Source: Bacteroidales bacterium UBA3844 (GTDB taxonomy: Bacteria > Bacteroidota > Bacteroidia > Bacteroidales > Paludibacteraceae). From it: a stretch of DNA of 55,665 bases. Both the position numbers and the translations under genes were made by a program. The notes under the pieces were generated by a model. It was given only the letters and a program-made list of their open reading frames with translations. It was not told the origin of the DNA and did not search any database. Below, piece by piece: positions 16,324 through 25,135 of this stretch (position 1 is its first letter; each line of letters starts with the position of its first letter). The stretch covers positions 22,122-77,786 of the forward strand of contig DGHQ01000020.1 of the NCBI GenBank assembly GCA_002392915.1. The letters run 5' to 3'.

Positions 16324-16365
16324 CAATCTCTATTTAGAATAAATATGAATATTTTCCGTATTTTT

Positions 16366-17493
16366 TCACTCCGCTAATTTACGGTAATAGTGTAAATATT
16401 CATTGACATCGCCATATTTTTCTGAGTGGAAAATGACGTAGAGGTCTTTCAGCAATCGTTCAGGATGGAACGGTATCTCATCAAAAAAAGATGTTTTGGT
16501 AGTGTTACAAGCGTACACCCGTTTCTCCTTATAGGATTTGAAATTTGAAAATCTCTGCAAATCCTTATATGTTTTATCAGCCACCTCTGTGCCGAGAATC
16601 AACCAGATATCCGCATTGCATCCTTTATCGTAGACAGTCTCAAAAGCGAACGGCTCAGCTCCTGAATGCGTCGTCTCGCCAAAAATATAATTAGCTCCTG
16701 CAGACGCGAACATCTTTGCCATATAGCTCTTTCCTCCAGGTATGAACCACGAGCCACCGTTATCCAATCCATATAGCAGAGACGGATGTGATCCAGTCTC
16801 TTGTTGTGCCTCTTTTTCAATTTGGGTATAGGTTTCTGTCACCTTTGAGAATATGGAATCAGCTTCAGATTCTTTTCCGAAAAGCATACCATATAATTTA
16901 ATCCACTCCGCACGGCCAAGAGGATCCGACTCCATATAGTCGGCACACTCGACTATGGGAATTCCCAGTTTATCCAAGCCTCCATGTCCACCACTATTGT
17001 TGAATGGGGAAAGGAGAATAGCGTCAGGTGAGACGGTGATGATTTTTTCAATGTCGGGACTCATACTTGAGCCGAAATCCACAATTTTTCCTGATTGTGT
17101 GAGTGATATAATATTAGGGTTTGTGATATATTCCAGTTCACAGATTCCAGAAATCGAGTTGACCGCGCCCAACTCCTCAATAAGAGAGCAGTGCACAGTG
17201 GTGAAAACAGCTGATTTTTCCAACGGGACACGTACAACTACACCATCAGGACAATTGGCAGGAATCTCTTTTGTTTTATCCACAAGCAAATAGGTTTGCA
17301 ACAGACACGTGGTGTCCCATGGATTGCGGATTTCCATTTTTTTGAATCCGTCGCACTCCCACACTCTTATCAGTTTCGCATAGTCAAACCTAATCTCCTT
17401 TCCTTCGTGAGTCTCAGATATTTTATTGCGGTGACATCCAGCCAACAGCAGAATAAGACTGACAAGGATGAGAAACGCTGTGTTTTTCTTCAT
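16366..17493 (-). CDS. btuF: Cobalamin-binding periplasmic lipoprotein
   Basis: 375 aa ABC solute-binding protein (TroA/BtuF fold). Signal peptide MKKNTAFLILVSLILLLAGC with a lipobox ending in Cys20, so tethered to a membrane. After ~75 residues come LIEELGAVNSISGI, VDFGSSMSPDIEKIITVSPDAIL and LGIPIVECADYMESDPLGRAEW, the order typical of this family. It delivers B12 to BtuCD. Longer than E. coli BtuF (~245 aa mature) by an N-terminal part (RFDYAKLIRVWECDGFKK...). It is separated by ~100 nt from the btuG stop, but no terminator is seen there. Confidence 0.85.
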   Translation of the reverse strand: MKKNTAFLILVSLILLLAGCHRNKISETHEGKEIRFDYAKLIRVWECDGFKKMEIRNPWDTTCLLQTYLLVDKTKEIPANCPDGVVVRVPLEKSAVFTTVHCSLIEELGAVNSISGICELEYITNPNIISLTQSGKIVDFGSSMSPDIEKIITVSPDAILLSPFNNSGGHGGLDKLGIPIVECADYMESDPLGRAEWIKLYGMLFGKESEADSIFSKVTETYTQIEKEAQQETGSHPSLLYGLDNGGSWFIPGGKSYMAKMFASAGANYIFGETTHSGAEPFAFETVYDKGCNADIWLILGTEVADKTYKDLQRFSNFKSYKEKRVYACNTTKTSFFDEIPFHPERLLKDLYVIFHSEKYGDVNEYLHYYRKLAE

Positions 17494-17596
17494 TTCAATC
17501 TGTTCTCTAAAAAAATAGGATTGAAACCCTCATCCACAATTTAGCATTTCATGGATGAAGGCTTCAACTTTCCTCAATTATATTTGTCAATATCTA

Positions 17597-18673
17597 TTAA
17601 TAGACGAATTTTCTTGGACCTACACCAGCATTGTATCTTGCCTTGAACGCTCCGTTGGCATACTCATACACATAACCGTTGCTCAAATAATCAGCTGCAG
17701 TCAAATATGAGCCGATAAAGATGTTGCCATTCTTAGGATTAACACTGATAGAATGAGGATTTGTAGGAATCTGATCAGCAGATCCTGTAATAAATGCATC
17801 ACTTTCCTTAACGCCAGTCGCAGTATTATAGCTTACAAACTCAATAGCAGGAGCACCATATGGAGCATTGACAGTATAAAGTGTATTCTCGTAGCAAGCC
17901 ATAAGAGTAGCGCGTCCGACAACAGTAACACTGTCATTCTTGTCTATTTTCTGCACTGTTGCAGGAATATCACCGTAGTTACCCATTGAAATAACAAAGA
18001 CATTTCCAGCCTTGTCTGATGTAATCTCAGTCGGATTTACCAAAACATTGATCTTAGAAGCCACCTTGAAAGAGTCAAGACCAATCTTTGACACATACTT
18101 TCCGTTATCATAACCTGCAGACCAATTTAATCCATCCGAAACAGTCACATAAAGATTTCCATTTGCAATTGTGATTTCCTCTGGATTCGGGCCGACAGCT
18201 ATTGAATCCACAATAGCAAGTGTTGTTGTGTCGATCTTTGCAACGTAGCCATCATAAAGAGAGACGTAGACTTTGCCATCAGCTGCCGCTAAAGAACGAG
18301 GATTACCAGGCTTGCCTGTTTCAGGCTTGATAGTTTTTACGCTTGCCAAAGATTTACCATCTACAACCTCAATAGTGTTGGAACCGGAAACAGCGATGTA
18401 AATCTTGCCACCGTAACGGATAGCGTCCTGACCTGTGTCTCCCAAATTACGTCCGTTGGCTGCGGCGAACTGGAAATAGTAGCTGCTTCCATCTGTCAAA
18501 TCAATTGACGACACAGAAGCGTTGTTGTTGTCCATCGATCCCTCGTTTATCACATAAACGACATTTCCGTTTGATGATGGAGTCAACTCATCATCATCGT
18601 CTTCACATGCTGTGAACGACGCAACGCCCATCATAAGAAGAGCAATTGTTCTAAATGATCTTTTAAAGTCCAT
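17597..18673 (-). CDS. btuG: BtuG-like surface B12-binding lipoprotein (beta-propeller)
   Basis: 358 aa. Lipoprotein signal with lipobox (VASFTAC, Cys23) followed by EDDDDE, an acidic run after Cys as in the surface lipoprotein export signal of Bacteroidetes. The rest is built of propeller-blade repeats of the YncE/DUF5074 type (VVYVINEG, AIRYGGKIYIAVSGSNTIEVVD, SLAAADGKVYVSLYDGYVAKID, EITIANGNLYVTVSD, PHSISVNPKNGNIFIGSY). In Bacteroides, BtuG of this architecture binds B12 very tightly on top of BtuB. Its place 15 nt after btuB in a riboswitch operon supports the same role here. Confidence 0.85.
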   Translation of the reverse strand: MDFKRSFRTIALLMMGVASFTACEDDDDELTPSSNGNVVYVINEGSMDNNNASVSSIDLTDGSSYYFQFAAANGRNLGDTGQDAIRYGGKIYIAVSGSNTIEVVDGKSLASVKTIKPETGKPGNPRSLAAADGKVYVSLYDGYVAKIDTTTLAIVDSIAVGPNPEEITIANGNLYVTVSDGLNWSAGYDNGKYVSKIGLDSFKVASKINVLVNPTEITSDKAGNVFVISMGNYGDIPATVQKIDKNDSVTVVGRATLMACYENTLYTVNAPYGAPAIEFVSYNTATGVKESDAFITGSADQIPTNPHSISVNPKNGNIFIGSYLTAADYLSNGYVYEYANGAFKARYNAGVGPRKFVY

Positions 18674-18688
18674 TTTATATTAATTAAA

Positions 18689-20695
18689 TTAAAATTTGAA
18701 TTCTACTGATGCTTTATACGACCGTTTTGGCATGGGATAAAACCTCACCACCTCATATTGTTTGTCGGTCAGATTAACGACATCTCCCCTAATCTTCATG
18801 TCAAATCTCTTAAAATCCAATATTTTATAAAGAGCGACACCATGCTCTGCATACGCCTCCATCATATTAGGTTTGATATTTTGTGGCAGACAATACCGTT
18901 TTCCCACAACATTGACATTATACGAAACATTTACAATCGGATTCTCAAAAGCGACGCTACCATTACCTGAATATTTCGGAGTGTAAGGAATCTGATGTGT
19001 ATAGATATCCGATTTAGGATCTGTCAAGTCGACGGCATATTGATAGGCATACTTGGCAGTTAAAAACAACGACGTGCGTTTTGAAGTGGCGACTTCAAGG
19101 TTAGTCACAAAATCGATTCCTTTAATCTCCACATATCCCATATTCACAATGCTCCAAATAAACATCTTCGGCATTGCGACAATCTTGTCGTCGACTTTAT
19201 TGAAATAATAATCCGCTGAAATAGCAAATGATTTCAGACGTGATGATTCCACAGACTTGTCAGCCTCATACAAATATGAGGCCCCGACATTATACTGTTC
19301 CGTTTTCTCTGGTTCTAGGGTTCTGACTCCAAATGAATTGAAATACAACTCATTGAAATTTGGCATTCGGAAGATATTCTTGTAAGAAGCTCTAAAATAG
19401 ATGGATGGAGCAAAAGGTTTATAGGAGACGGCAATGGAAGGCGACAGATGTTGGTAATTATCTGGTGCTTCGCCAATCTCCACTTGGTTGAAGAAGAATG
19501 AGCCAAGCAAAGTGGCTGTTGCCGTCACCTTTTCATTCTTAAATTTTCCGCTCAACGCATCCAACAAAGTATGACGCTGCGGAAATACACATCCGTGGAT
19601 ATTAGAATTGAAGCTGTTTAGAATATAGTCGGTAGCGTTTGCCATCGAGAAATGTTCAGTAAAATTATGTCGCACCACCGCTTTCCCGTACCACTCTCGT
19701 TGGAAATAGCGGTTGTCAAGCTTTCCTCCAGGATACATCATAGCCTCATCATGGTAGTAGGATGCATTCCAGTTGAATTTGCCACCGATCTTCATCACCG
19801 TTCTGCTACCCCAATCTGTGCGTGATACCACCTCAGCAAACGCATTCTTATCCTTCAAAGTCTCATTACTCTCAGTATTGTAGAAAATCACACCTCCAGG
19901 CAATTCCCTGTCAGATACGTAATAATGAGTTTTGGCTCTTAAATGAGTCTTTGGAGATAAAAGGAATCGTCCCGACAACTCACCATGTCCACATACCGAC
20001 TCACTATGCTCACGTCTTTCCTCCGTCTTCAACGTACCATTGGTAAGAGTGTAGGGATAATTACCATCGGCACGGGAAAAATTAGCTGATGCCTTGATAC
20101 TGTTATGATCTCCTAATTTATGATCAAAAGAGACATAAGGATTGACAAAACCGAATGAGCCACCGGTGATTTTGGCTACAGCGTTATAATTTTTATCTGA
20201 GTAGATAGGTGCAGAACTCATGAGGTTCAACACCGAAGTAGATGCGAAATAAGAAGCAGCGACATCAATATCACAATCTTCTCCTATATACAACTGAATC
20301 TCATCAAGTTGATCAAGAGAAAACCTGCCCAAATCCACCTGACCATTCTGGCAATCTGTGACAGGCATTCCGTCGTAACAAACCAAAGTATGTTTGGATC
20401 CGAGACCTCTGACCGAAACCGTTTTAAGTCCACCGATACCACCATAATCTTTAATTTCGGCTCCAGCCATACGGCGTACAGCATCCGATATATTTTGCAA
20501 AACAAGACGGTCTGATTTTTTTAGGTTGATTGTCTGAGATGTGTTGGTTGTCGGCACAGAAGCATGTTTTTCTCCCGTCACCACCACCTCCGGAATATTC
20601 GTATGAGAAGAGACGCTGTCGGGCTGACCACCGTAAACAGATACGGGAGCCAACATCAGAGACATCAAAAATTTGACACTGAAATCAAAGTGCAT
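18689..20695 (-). CDS. btuB: TonB-dependent vitamin B12 receptor
   Basis: 668 aa outer-membrane receptor. A signal peptide ends near SVYGG; a TonB box-like PEVVVTG follows at about 30-36. The plug domain (DRLVLQNISDAVRRMAGAEIKDYGGIGG, VSVRGLGSKHTLVCYDGMPV) precedes a ~22-strand barrel ending in VEFKF with the terminal Phe required for outer-membrane insertion. It is the first gene after the cobalamin riboswitch and is followed by btuG after 15 nt. The ATG at 20695 gives a normal signal peptide. Confidence 0.92.
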   Translation of the reverse strand: MHFDFSVKFLMSLMLAPVSVYGGQPDSVSSHTNIPEVVVTGEKHASVPTTNTSQTINLKKSDRLVLQNISDAVRRMAGAEIKDYGGIGGLKTVSVRGLGSKHTLVCYDGMPVTDCQNGQVDLGRFSLDQLDEIQLYIGEDCDIDVAASYFASTSVLNLMSSAPIYSDKNYNAVAKITGGSFGFVNPYVSFDHKLGDHNSIKASANFSRADGNYPYTLTNGTLKTEERREHSESVCGHGELSGRFLLSPKTHLRAKTHYYVSDRELPGGVIFYNTESNETLKDKNAFAEVVSRTDWGSRTVMKIGGKFNWNASYYHDEAMMYPGGKLDNRYFQREWYGKAVVRHNFTEHFSMANATDYILNSFNSNIHGCVFPQRHTLLDALSGKFKNEKVTATATLLGSFFFNQVEIGEAPDNYQHLSPSIAVSYKPFAPSIYFRASYKNIFRMPNFNELYFNSFGVRTLEPEKTEQYNVGASYLYEADKSVESSRLKSFAISADYYFNKVDDKIVAMPKMFIWSIVNMGYVEIKGIDFVTNLEVATSKRTSLFLTAKYAYQYAVDLTDPKSDIYTHQIPYTPKYSGNGSVAFENPIVNVSYNVNVVGKRYCLPQNIKPNMMEAYAEHGVALYKILDFKRFDMKIRGDVVNLTDKQYEVVRFYPMPKRSYKASVEFKF

Positions 20696-20878
20696 CCTGT
20701 TTGGTAAAAATCAGTTAAATAAAACACACCAAACACAGAGGAGTTAAACGTTAACGAAGACGTTGACGATAACATGCACAATTGCGGAGACGAGGCAGAT
20801 CCCCGTCTTACGTTTGCCAAGAAAAAGCGCACGTGAATCCCACATTCCTCTCCTCGGAGGTGCCAGGTGTATGTTGTT

Positions 20879-21035
20879 TTGCAGGTCTTCTGACTTCCTT
20901 CAATTGCTCGCCTTCCCATCAATCAAGACAGTGGCATTTATCCAAATTGAGCAATCCTCTACCAAAGGTTACAGCAGCGGGACTGTCCGGGACTCACACC
21001 CGATTCCCTTTTAATCCGAAACGAAAAAAATACGA
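20879..21035 (-). promoter_or_regulatory. Cobalamin (AdoCbl-type) riboswitch
   Basis: On the minus strand the RNA reads GGGAATCGGGTGTGAGTCCC, then GGACAGTCCCGCTGCTGTAA, the core of cobalamin riboswitches, and closes with AAGTCAGAAGACCTGC. A side arm between them contains the inverted pair ATTGAGCAA / TTGCTCAA-like arms (about 20900-20955). It sits 185 nt before btuB, so B12 binding should repress the operon. The 20696-20878 expression platform contains a CCTCCGAGGAG hairpin (about 20854-20865) but no clear U-tract terminator, favouring control of translation. Confidence 0.95.
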
Positions 21036-21053
21036 GTCGGAACAAAACAGGTG

Positions 21054-21061
21054 CAAAGATA
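21054..21061 (-). promoter_or_regulatory. -7 box for the btu operon
   Basis: Minus strand TATCTTTG fits TAnnTTTG and lies just upstream of the riboswitch, giving a transcript that starts near its 5' end. No convincing -33 TTTG at the normal distance, which falls within the TPR gene's 3' end. Confidence 0.5.
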
Positions 21062-21074
21062 CAAAAAATTACGA

Positions 21075-22673
21075 CTATCTCTTCTTTGGTCTGAATTCAT
21101 TGATCAAATTCCAAAATTCTGGAAGTTTCTTATACTCTTCCATATCCACATCAGCAAGGATAGTGTCAACATAGTTAGGGTGCTTTTCCAAAGCCTTTCT
21201 TATATAAGGCAAGCCACTTGAATATTCACCCATCATACCATATGCGCAGGCTATATTAAATAAGTCACGCGAGTCTTCCGCATTTTCAGTCTCACACAAC
21301 GACCTCACCTTATCCTTTTGTCCTAAAAGAGCATAAGCATATTTTGCGCTTTTGCCAGAAGCGAACTCTTTATCCTCTAGCAATTTGTTCAAAATCAATT
21401 CTCCATCTTTCTGTTTTCCCATTTTATACAACAACTCCGCCTTTTTTATTCTATCGAAATTATCCTCGTTAAATGCACACGATAATTCTAAATCAGCCAT
21501 GGCACCTTGCAGATCACCTTTTAGTCGTCTGATATCAGACCTTTGGCCTAAAAGTGCCATTTTACTTTTATCCAAAATCACATTAGAGCTTGAAATGTCG
21601 CCAATCAACCCATCAGCAGTCTCCAATGCTTTATCGTAATCTCCCATTACTGTGTAAATCCTCAGTTTTGAATGCCAGCATCTCATTTTTTTAGGGTCAA
21701 CCGCATAGGCTGAATCACAGTATGCCAAAGCTTTGTTGTAATCACCGGCCAACAAATAGCAGTCTGCTATATACAGATAAGCAAGATATTCGTTTGCTTC
21801 TCCAGAACGCAATGAAGAAGAATAAATATCTATAGCCTCATAAACTTTTCCATAATTATAGTAAAGATTAGGAATTACGTTTTTACTGATACGTTTAGAA
21901 GGCTCCTTCTCTACCCTATCTTTAAGTTTGGCCATAACACTATCAAACGATGTAGAATCAACCAGCTCATTTAGCAAAAGGGAGGCTTCCTCAAAATATT
22001 TTGTAGAAATAGCAGACACTGCATCATCAAATGCCTTATCATACTCTTTCATCATCAAATATGATTTTCCGCGTAAGATATATGTATAATAACTATCAGA
22101 AAAATTTTCAAGTGTTGTTGTGTACCAATCAGCCGCCGCCTTATAGTTTTTCTTTAGATACTCATTTTGAGCCACACCTCTGTAGGCCTGATGATTTGGT
22201 TCCATTGCAATAACCTTCTTTAATTCAGCTGTCGACTTGTCATACTGCTTCATTTTTCTAAACATGATTGCCCTATCCAACAAAACATCTTTATTACTAG
22301 GATCTAAGGAAATGGCAAAATCATACTCTTTCAATGCCGCAACAGTATCGTTCGACTCCAAATAAAAAGAGGCTTTTGTCCCATGATAAATCGGAAGATT
22401 AGGATCTTTCTTACCGTATTTGATTGCCTTATCTATATATTTGAAAGCATTATCAAAATCATTCATCTCATAATAGAGAACAGACAGCATAAAAAGAGCC
22501 TCTACATCCTTAGAGTCTTCCTTTATTGCCTTCTTCAGATTTTCCATAGCTCCCACATAGTCTTTTTTGGCATATAATGCACGCGCGCTTCTAACTTCAA
22601 CCGATGAGGCACACACAATGGCGATAGAAAACCAAACTGCATATAATAAAGCAATTATTTTCTTCATGTTCAT
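21075..22673 (-). CDS. Secreted TPR-repeat protein
   Basis: 532 aa with a signal peptide (MNMKKIIALLYAVWFSIAIVCASS). The rest is about ten or more tetratricopeptide repeats, e.g. ALYAKKDYVGAMENLKKAI, VEALFMLSVLYYEMNDFDNA, KKNYKAAADWYTTTLENF, YLLAGDYNKALAYCDSAYAV and GMMGEYSSGLPYIRKALE. Periplasmic or outer-membrane-associated scaffold; the partner is unknown. It is upstream of the btu riboswitch on the same strand but has its own promoter, and the btu operon has another. Its 3' end lies 13 nt before the btu -7 box. Confidence 0.85.
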   Translation of the reverse strand: MNMKKIIALLYAVWFSIAIVCASSVEVRSARALYAKKDYVGAMENLKKAIKEDSKDVEALFMLSVLYYEMNDFDNAFKYIDKAIKYGKKDPNLPIYHGTKASFYLESNDTVAALKEYDFAISLDPSNKDVLLDRAIMFRKMKQYDKSTAELKKVIAMEPNHQAYRGVAQNEYLKKNYKAAADWYTTTLENFSDSYYTYILRGKSYLMMKEYDKAFDDAVSAISTKYFEEASLLLNELVDSTSFDSVMAKLKDRVEKEPSKRISKNVIPNLYYNYGKVYEAIDIYSSSLRSGEANEYLAYLYIADCYLLAGDYNKALAYCDSAYAVDPKKMRCWHSKLRIYTVMGDYDKALETADGLIGDISSSNVILDKSKMALLGQRSDIRRLKGDLQGAMADLELSCAFNEDNFDRIKKAELLYKMGKQKDGELILNKLLEDKEFASGKSAKYAYALLGQKDKVRSLCETENAEDSRDLFNIACAYGMMGEYSSGLPYIRKALEKHPNYVDTILADVDMEEYKKLPEFWNLINEFRPKKR

Positions 22674-22705
22674 AAAAGTTTAATAGTCCTTAATATTTTC
22701 AGAAA

Positions 22706-22736
22706 CAAATATACGTATAAAAAGATAAAAAGCAAG
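22706..22736 (-). promoter_or_regulatory. Promoter of the TPR gene
   Basis: Minus strand: CTTG (22733-22736) and TATATTTG (22706-22713) separated by exactly 19 nt. The ATG is 32 nt downstream. Confidence 0.65.
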
Positions 22737-22782
22737 TTTACTGTTAATAATTGGTTATAGTTTCACCTCAAACTATCCGCAT

Positions 22783-22813
22783 TTTGTCATCTCATAAATA
22801 ATCCTTAACTTTG
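22783..22813 (+). promoter_or_regulatory. Promoter of prfB
   Basis: TTTG (22783-22786) and TAACTTTG (22806-22813) with exactly 19 nt between them, both perfect matches to the Bacteroidetes consensus. The prfB ATG lies 25 nt beyond the -7 box. Confidence 0.8.
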
Positions 22814-22838
22814 CGGCAAAATTTATATCCATATTTTT

Positions 22839-23952
22839 ATGATTACAATAGACCAACTAAAAGATGTGTTGGAACGCGAGGACGCGTTGAGGAGGTATCT
22901 TTGACATAGATGCCAAGCGTGTGCAGATTGAGGAAGAAGAGATGCGTACGCATGATCCTAATTTTTGGGAAGACCAGAAGGCAGCCGAAGCCCAGATGAA
23001 GAAGGTGAAAGACCTTAAGCGTTGGGTGGAGAAATACGAAGCCGTGCACAATGCTGCACAGGAGGTACAGTTGTCGTTCGACTTCTACAAAGAGGAGTTG
23101 GTGACAGAGGCTGATGTTGACCAGGCATACGAAAAAGCCATCACTTTGATTGAAGACCTTGAGATGCAGAACATGCTTCGCGCGGAAGAGGACAAGATGA
23201 GCGCGGTGCTTAAGATTGTGGCTGGAGCAGGAGGTACAGAGGCTCAGGATTGGGCTGAGATGCTATTCAGAATGTATCAGCGTTGGGCCGACCGTCAAGG
23301 ATATAAATGTGAGATTTCCAACTATCAGGAGGGTGATGAAGCCGGACTTAAGACTGCCACAATGAAGATTGAAGGCGACATGGCATACGGATACCTGAAA
23401 AGTGAGAATGGCGTGCACCGTCTTGTGAGAGTGTCGCCATACAACGCGCAGGGAAAACGTATGACATCATTCACATCCGTATTCGTGGTTCCATTGGTAG
23501 ACGACAGTATCGAGATCGAGATCAACCCGGCAGGATTGTCGTGGGACACGTTCCGTTCTTCAGGAGCTGGAGGTCAGAACGTCAACAAGGTGGAGTCTGG
23601 TGTTCGTCTACACTATAAATTCCACAATGTCTTGACAGATCAGGATGATGAAATCGTTATCGAGAACACAGAGACACGTGACCAGCCAAAGAACAAGGAA
23701 AACGCGCTACGTCTGTTGAAATCACAGTTGTACGACATCGAGTTGGAGAAACGTCGTCAGGAGACAGCGAAAATTGAGGCTGGAAAGAAAAAGATTGAGT
23801 GGGGAAGCCAAATCCGCAGCTACGTGTTCGACGACCGCCGCGTGAAGGACCACCGCACTGACTACCAGACTTCAAATGTCAATGCCGTGATGGACGGAGA
23901 CATCGACGGATTCATCAAAGCATATCTGATGGAGTTCGGAGGAGGACAATGA
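22839..23952 (+). CDS. prfB: Peptide chain release factor 2, with programmed +1 frameshift
   Basis: Release factor 2 terminates translation at UGA and UAA. The ATG at 22839 opens a 21-codon frame (MITIDQLKDVLEREDALRRYL) ending at TGA 22902-22904. A +1 shift at CTT-TGA-C continues as DIDAKRVQIEEEEM to 23952, giving 370 aa. Join 22839-22901 with 22903-23952. The catalytic GGQ (residues 244-246) is in RSSGAGGQNVNKVESG. The stop-recognition tripeptide reads SPY (RVSPYNAQGKRMTSF) where E. coli RF2 has SPF; I believe this is usual in this phylum. The gene is monocistronic, with a hairpin downstream. Confidence 0.97.
22890..22905 (+). other. Programmed +1 frameshift site of prfB
   Basis: AGGAGGTATCTTTGAC: an internal Shine-Dalgarno-like AGGAGG three bases before CTT, then the in-frame TGA and C. 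This is the classic RF2 autoregulation signal: low RF2 slows reading at the poor-context UGAC stop and the ribosome slips +1 on CTT. Confidence 0.97.
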
Positions 23953-23996
23953 TTCCTTAAATAATTAAGAGTTAAGAATTAAGAGTGAAAAATTAT

Positions 23997-24039
23997 AAGG
24001 GTGTATCAAAATGTGATGATTCCGTTTTGATACACCCTT
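23997..24039. terminator. Perfect 15-bp hairpin after prfB
   Basis: AAGGGTGTATCAAAA pairs perfectly with TTTTGATACACCCTT around a 13-nt loop. No T run follows, so it may be a terminator or a repeat element; the core GGGTGTATCA recurs at 12724-12760. Confidence 0.55.
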
Positions 24040-24100
24040 CATAATTCATAATTCATAATGCATAATTGTTGGGAAATTCCACACATCTGATAATACACCC

Positions 24101-24195
24101 TCTCGTAGAGACGCACGGACGTGCGTGTCATAGGTCGTGCGTGTCTGGATAATTCATAATGCATAATTCATAATGCATAATTGTTGGGAAATCCA
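24101..24195. repeat. ~97-bp dispersed repeat, copy A
   Basis: Starts TCTCGTAGAGACGCACGGACG, includes GTGCGTGTC palindromic words twice, then 'ataattcataatgcataatt' and 'gttgggaaatccatc'. It is nearly identical to copy B at 24292-24390, and its AT-rich tail also matches 28-105. It lies in the 577-nt gap between prfB and the lipoprotein gene, which holds no gene. Confidence 0.85.
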
Positions 24196-24291
24196 TCGGT
24201 TGGGTAATATTCATGATTTCGCATTTTAATACCACAATGCAATTATTTCACAACCGTAGAACCTTTGCTATGCCAGCCCATGGTCGATTTC

Positions 24292-24390
24292 TCTCGTAGA
24301 GACGCACGGACGTGCGTGTCATAGGGTCGTGCGTGTCTGGATAAATTCATAATGCGTAATTCATAATGCATAATTGTTGGTGAAATCCAT
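24292..24390. repeat. ~97-bp dispersed repeat, copy B
   Basis: Direct repeat of 24101-24195 with a few single-base differences and insertions (for example 'catagggtcg' for 'cataggtcg', and 'gcgtaatt' for 'gcataatt'). Copies are offset by about 191 bp. Non-coding. Confidence 0.85.
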
Positions 24391-24462
24391 CTGTGGAATT
24401 AATTGGATTTCCACACAATTACGAATTACGCATTTTGAATTATGAATTTTACCCCCTATCCG

Positions 24463-24492
24463 CTTGATTTTCCATTCAAAAGCCTAACTTTG
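24463..24492 (+). promoter_or_regulatory. Promoter of the 24530 lipoprotein gene
   Basis: CTTG (24463-24466), 18-nt spacer, TAACTTTG (24485-24492). The ATG lies 37 nt downstream. hemW is probably read from the same promoter. Confidence 0.6.
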
Positions 24493-24529
24493 TATAGTTT
24501 TCATCAAAAACGCACTAATAAGATATAAT

Positions 24530-25129
24530 ATGGTAAAGAATCTATTTGTACTAATATTAGCGGCAATCTCCATCGTGCTTGCCTCATGCAGAGAGCAGTT
24601 CGTGGATGAGATTGATCTGACCCCCATCAACAAAGATTTGCTGAAGGGGGGATGGCACTTCGACTCTGTACGTGCCGTGATCAACACTAAAAACGGAAGT
24701 ATGCAGAACACCGCAGCCAATGTGTGTCAAAATTTCATGAAAAAGACCATGGGCTGCCGCACTTTGTATTTCACAGAAGACACCGCCTACTGCATCGTCG
24801 ACATTGACATTGAGGACGACATGTATATGAGACGCAGCAAATACTCCGCTGATGGTCATATCCTTAATTTCGAAGAGACAGAAAAATTTATGGGCAGCTG
24901 GTATCTTCCCTTCTGGTACATAAAGGATCAAACTCCTGACAATGCAACTTTCTATCTCACGAAAGATGAGATAATCGTCCTGCTGGAAGCCGACGGTTCT
25001 GTGCCACAAACCATCATCAACAAGATTGAGAGCGGTGCCTGCTACTGCTATTTCAGCCGTTGCCACTACCCTATTTTCGACGAGATTGAAGAATCTGAAA
25101 AACATGATTCTTCCGAAATTCAGGAATAA
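24530..25129 (+). CDS. Lipoprotein of unknown function
   Basis: 199 aa. N-terminus MVKNLFVLILAAISIVLASC with lipobox (VLASC, Cys20). A later segment, GGWHFDSVRAVINTKNGS, and repeated charged stretches suggest a small lipocalin-like or DUF4847-like beta protein of the kind often found beside hemW in Bacteroidales, but I cannot name the family firmly. The acidic C-terminus (FDEIEESEKHDSSEIQE) is probably disordered. hemW starts 6 nt after its stop, so the two are co-transcribed. Confidence 0.75.
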   Translation: MVKNLFVLILAAISIVLASCREQFVDEIDLTPINKDLLKGGWHFDSVRAVINTKNGSMQNTAANVCQNFMKKTMGCRTLYFTEDTAYCIVDIDIEDDMYMRRSKYSADGHILNFEETEKFMGSWYLPFWYIKDQTPDNATFYLTKDEIIVLLEADGSVPQTIINKIESGACYCYFSRCHYPIFDEIEESEKHDSSEIQE

Positions 25130-25135
25130 ACACAA

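Noticed and set aside
14492..17493. Siderophore (Fec/Fhu-type) ABC importer
   Set aside because: FecCDE-type families also include B12 importers, and the cobalamin riboswitch and BtuB/BtuG at the head of the same run favour B12.
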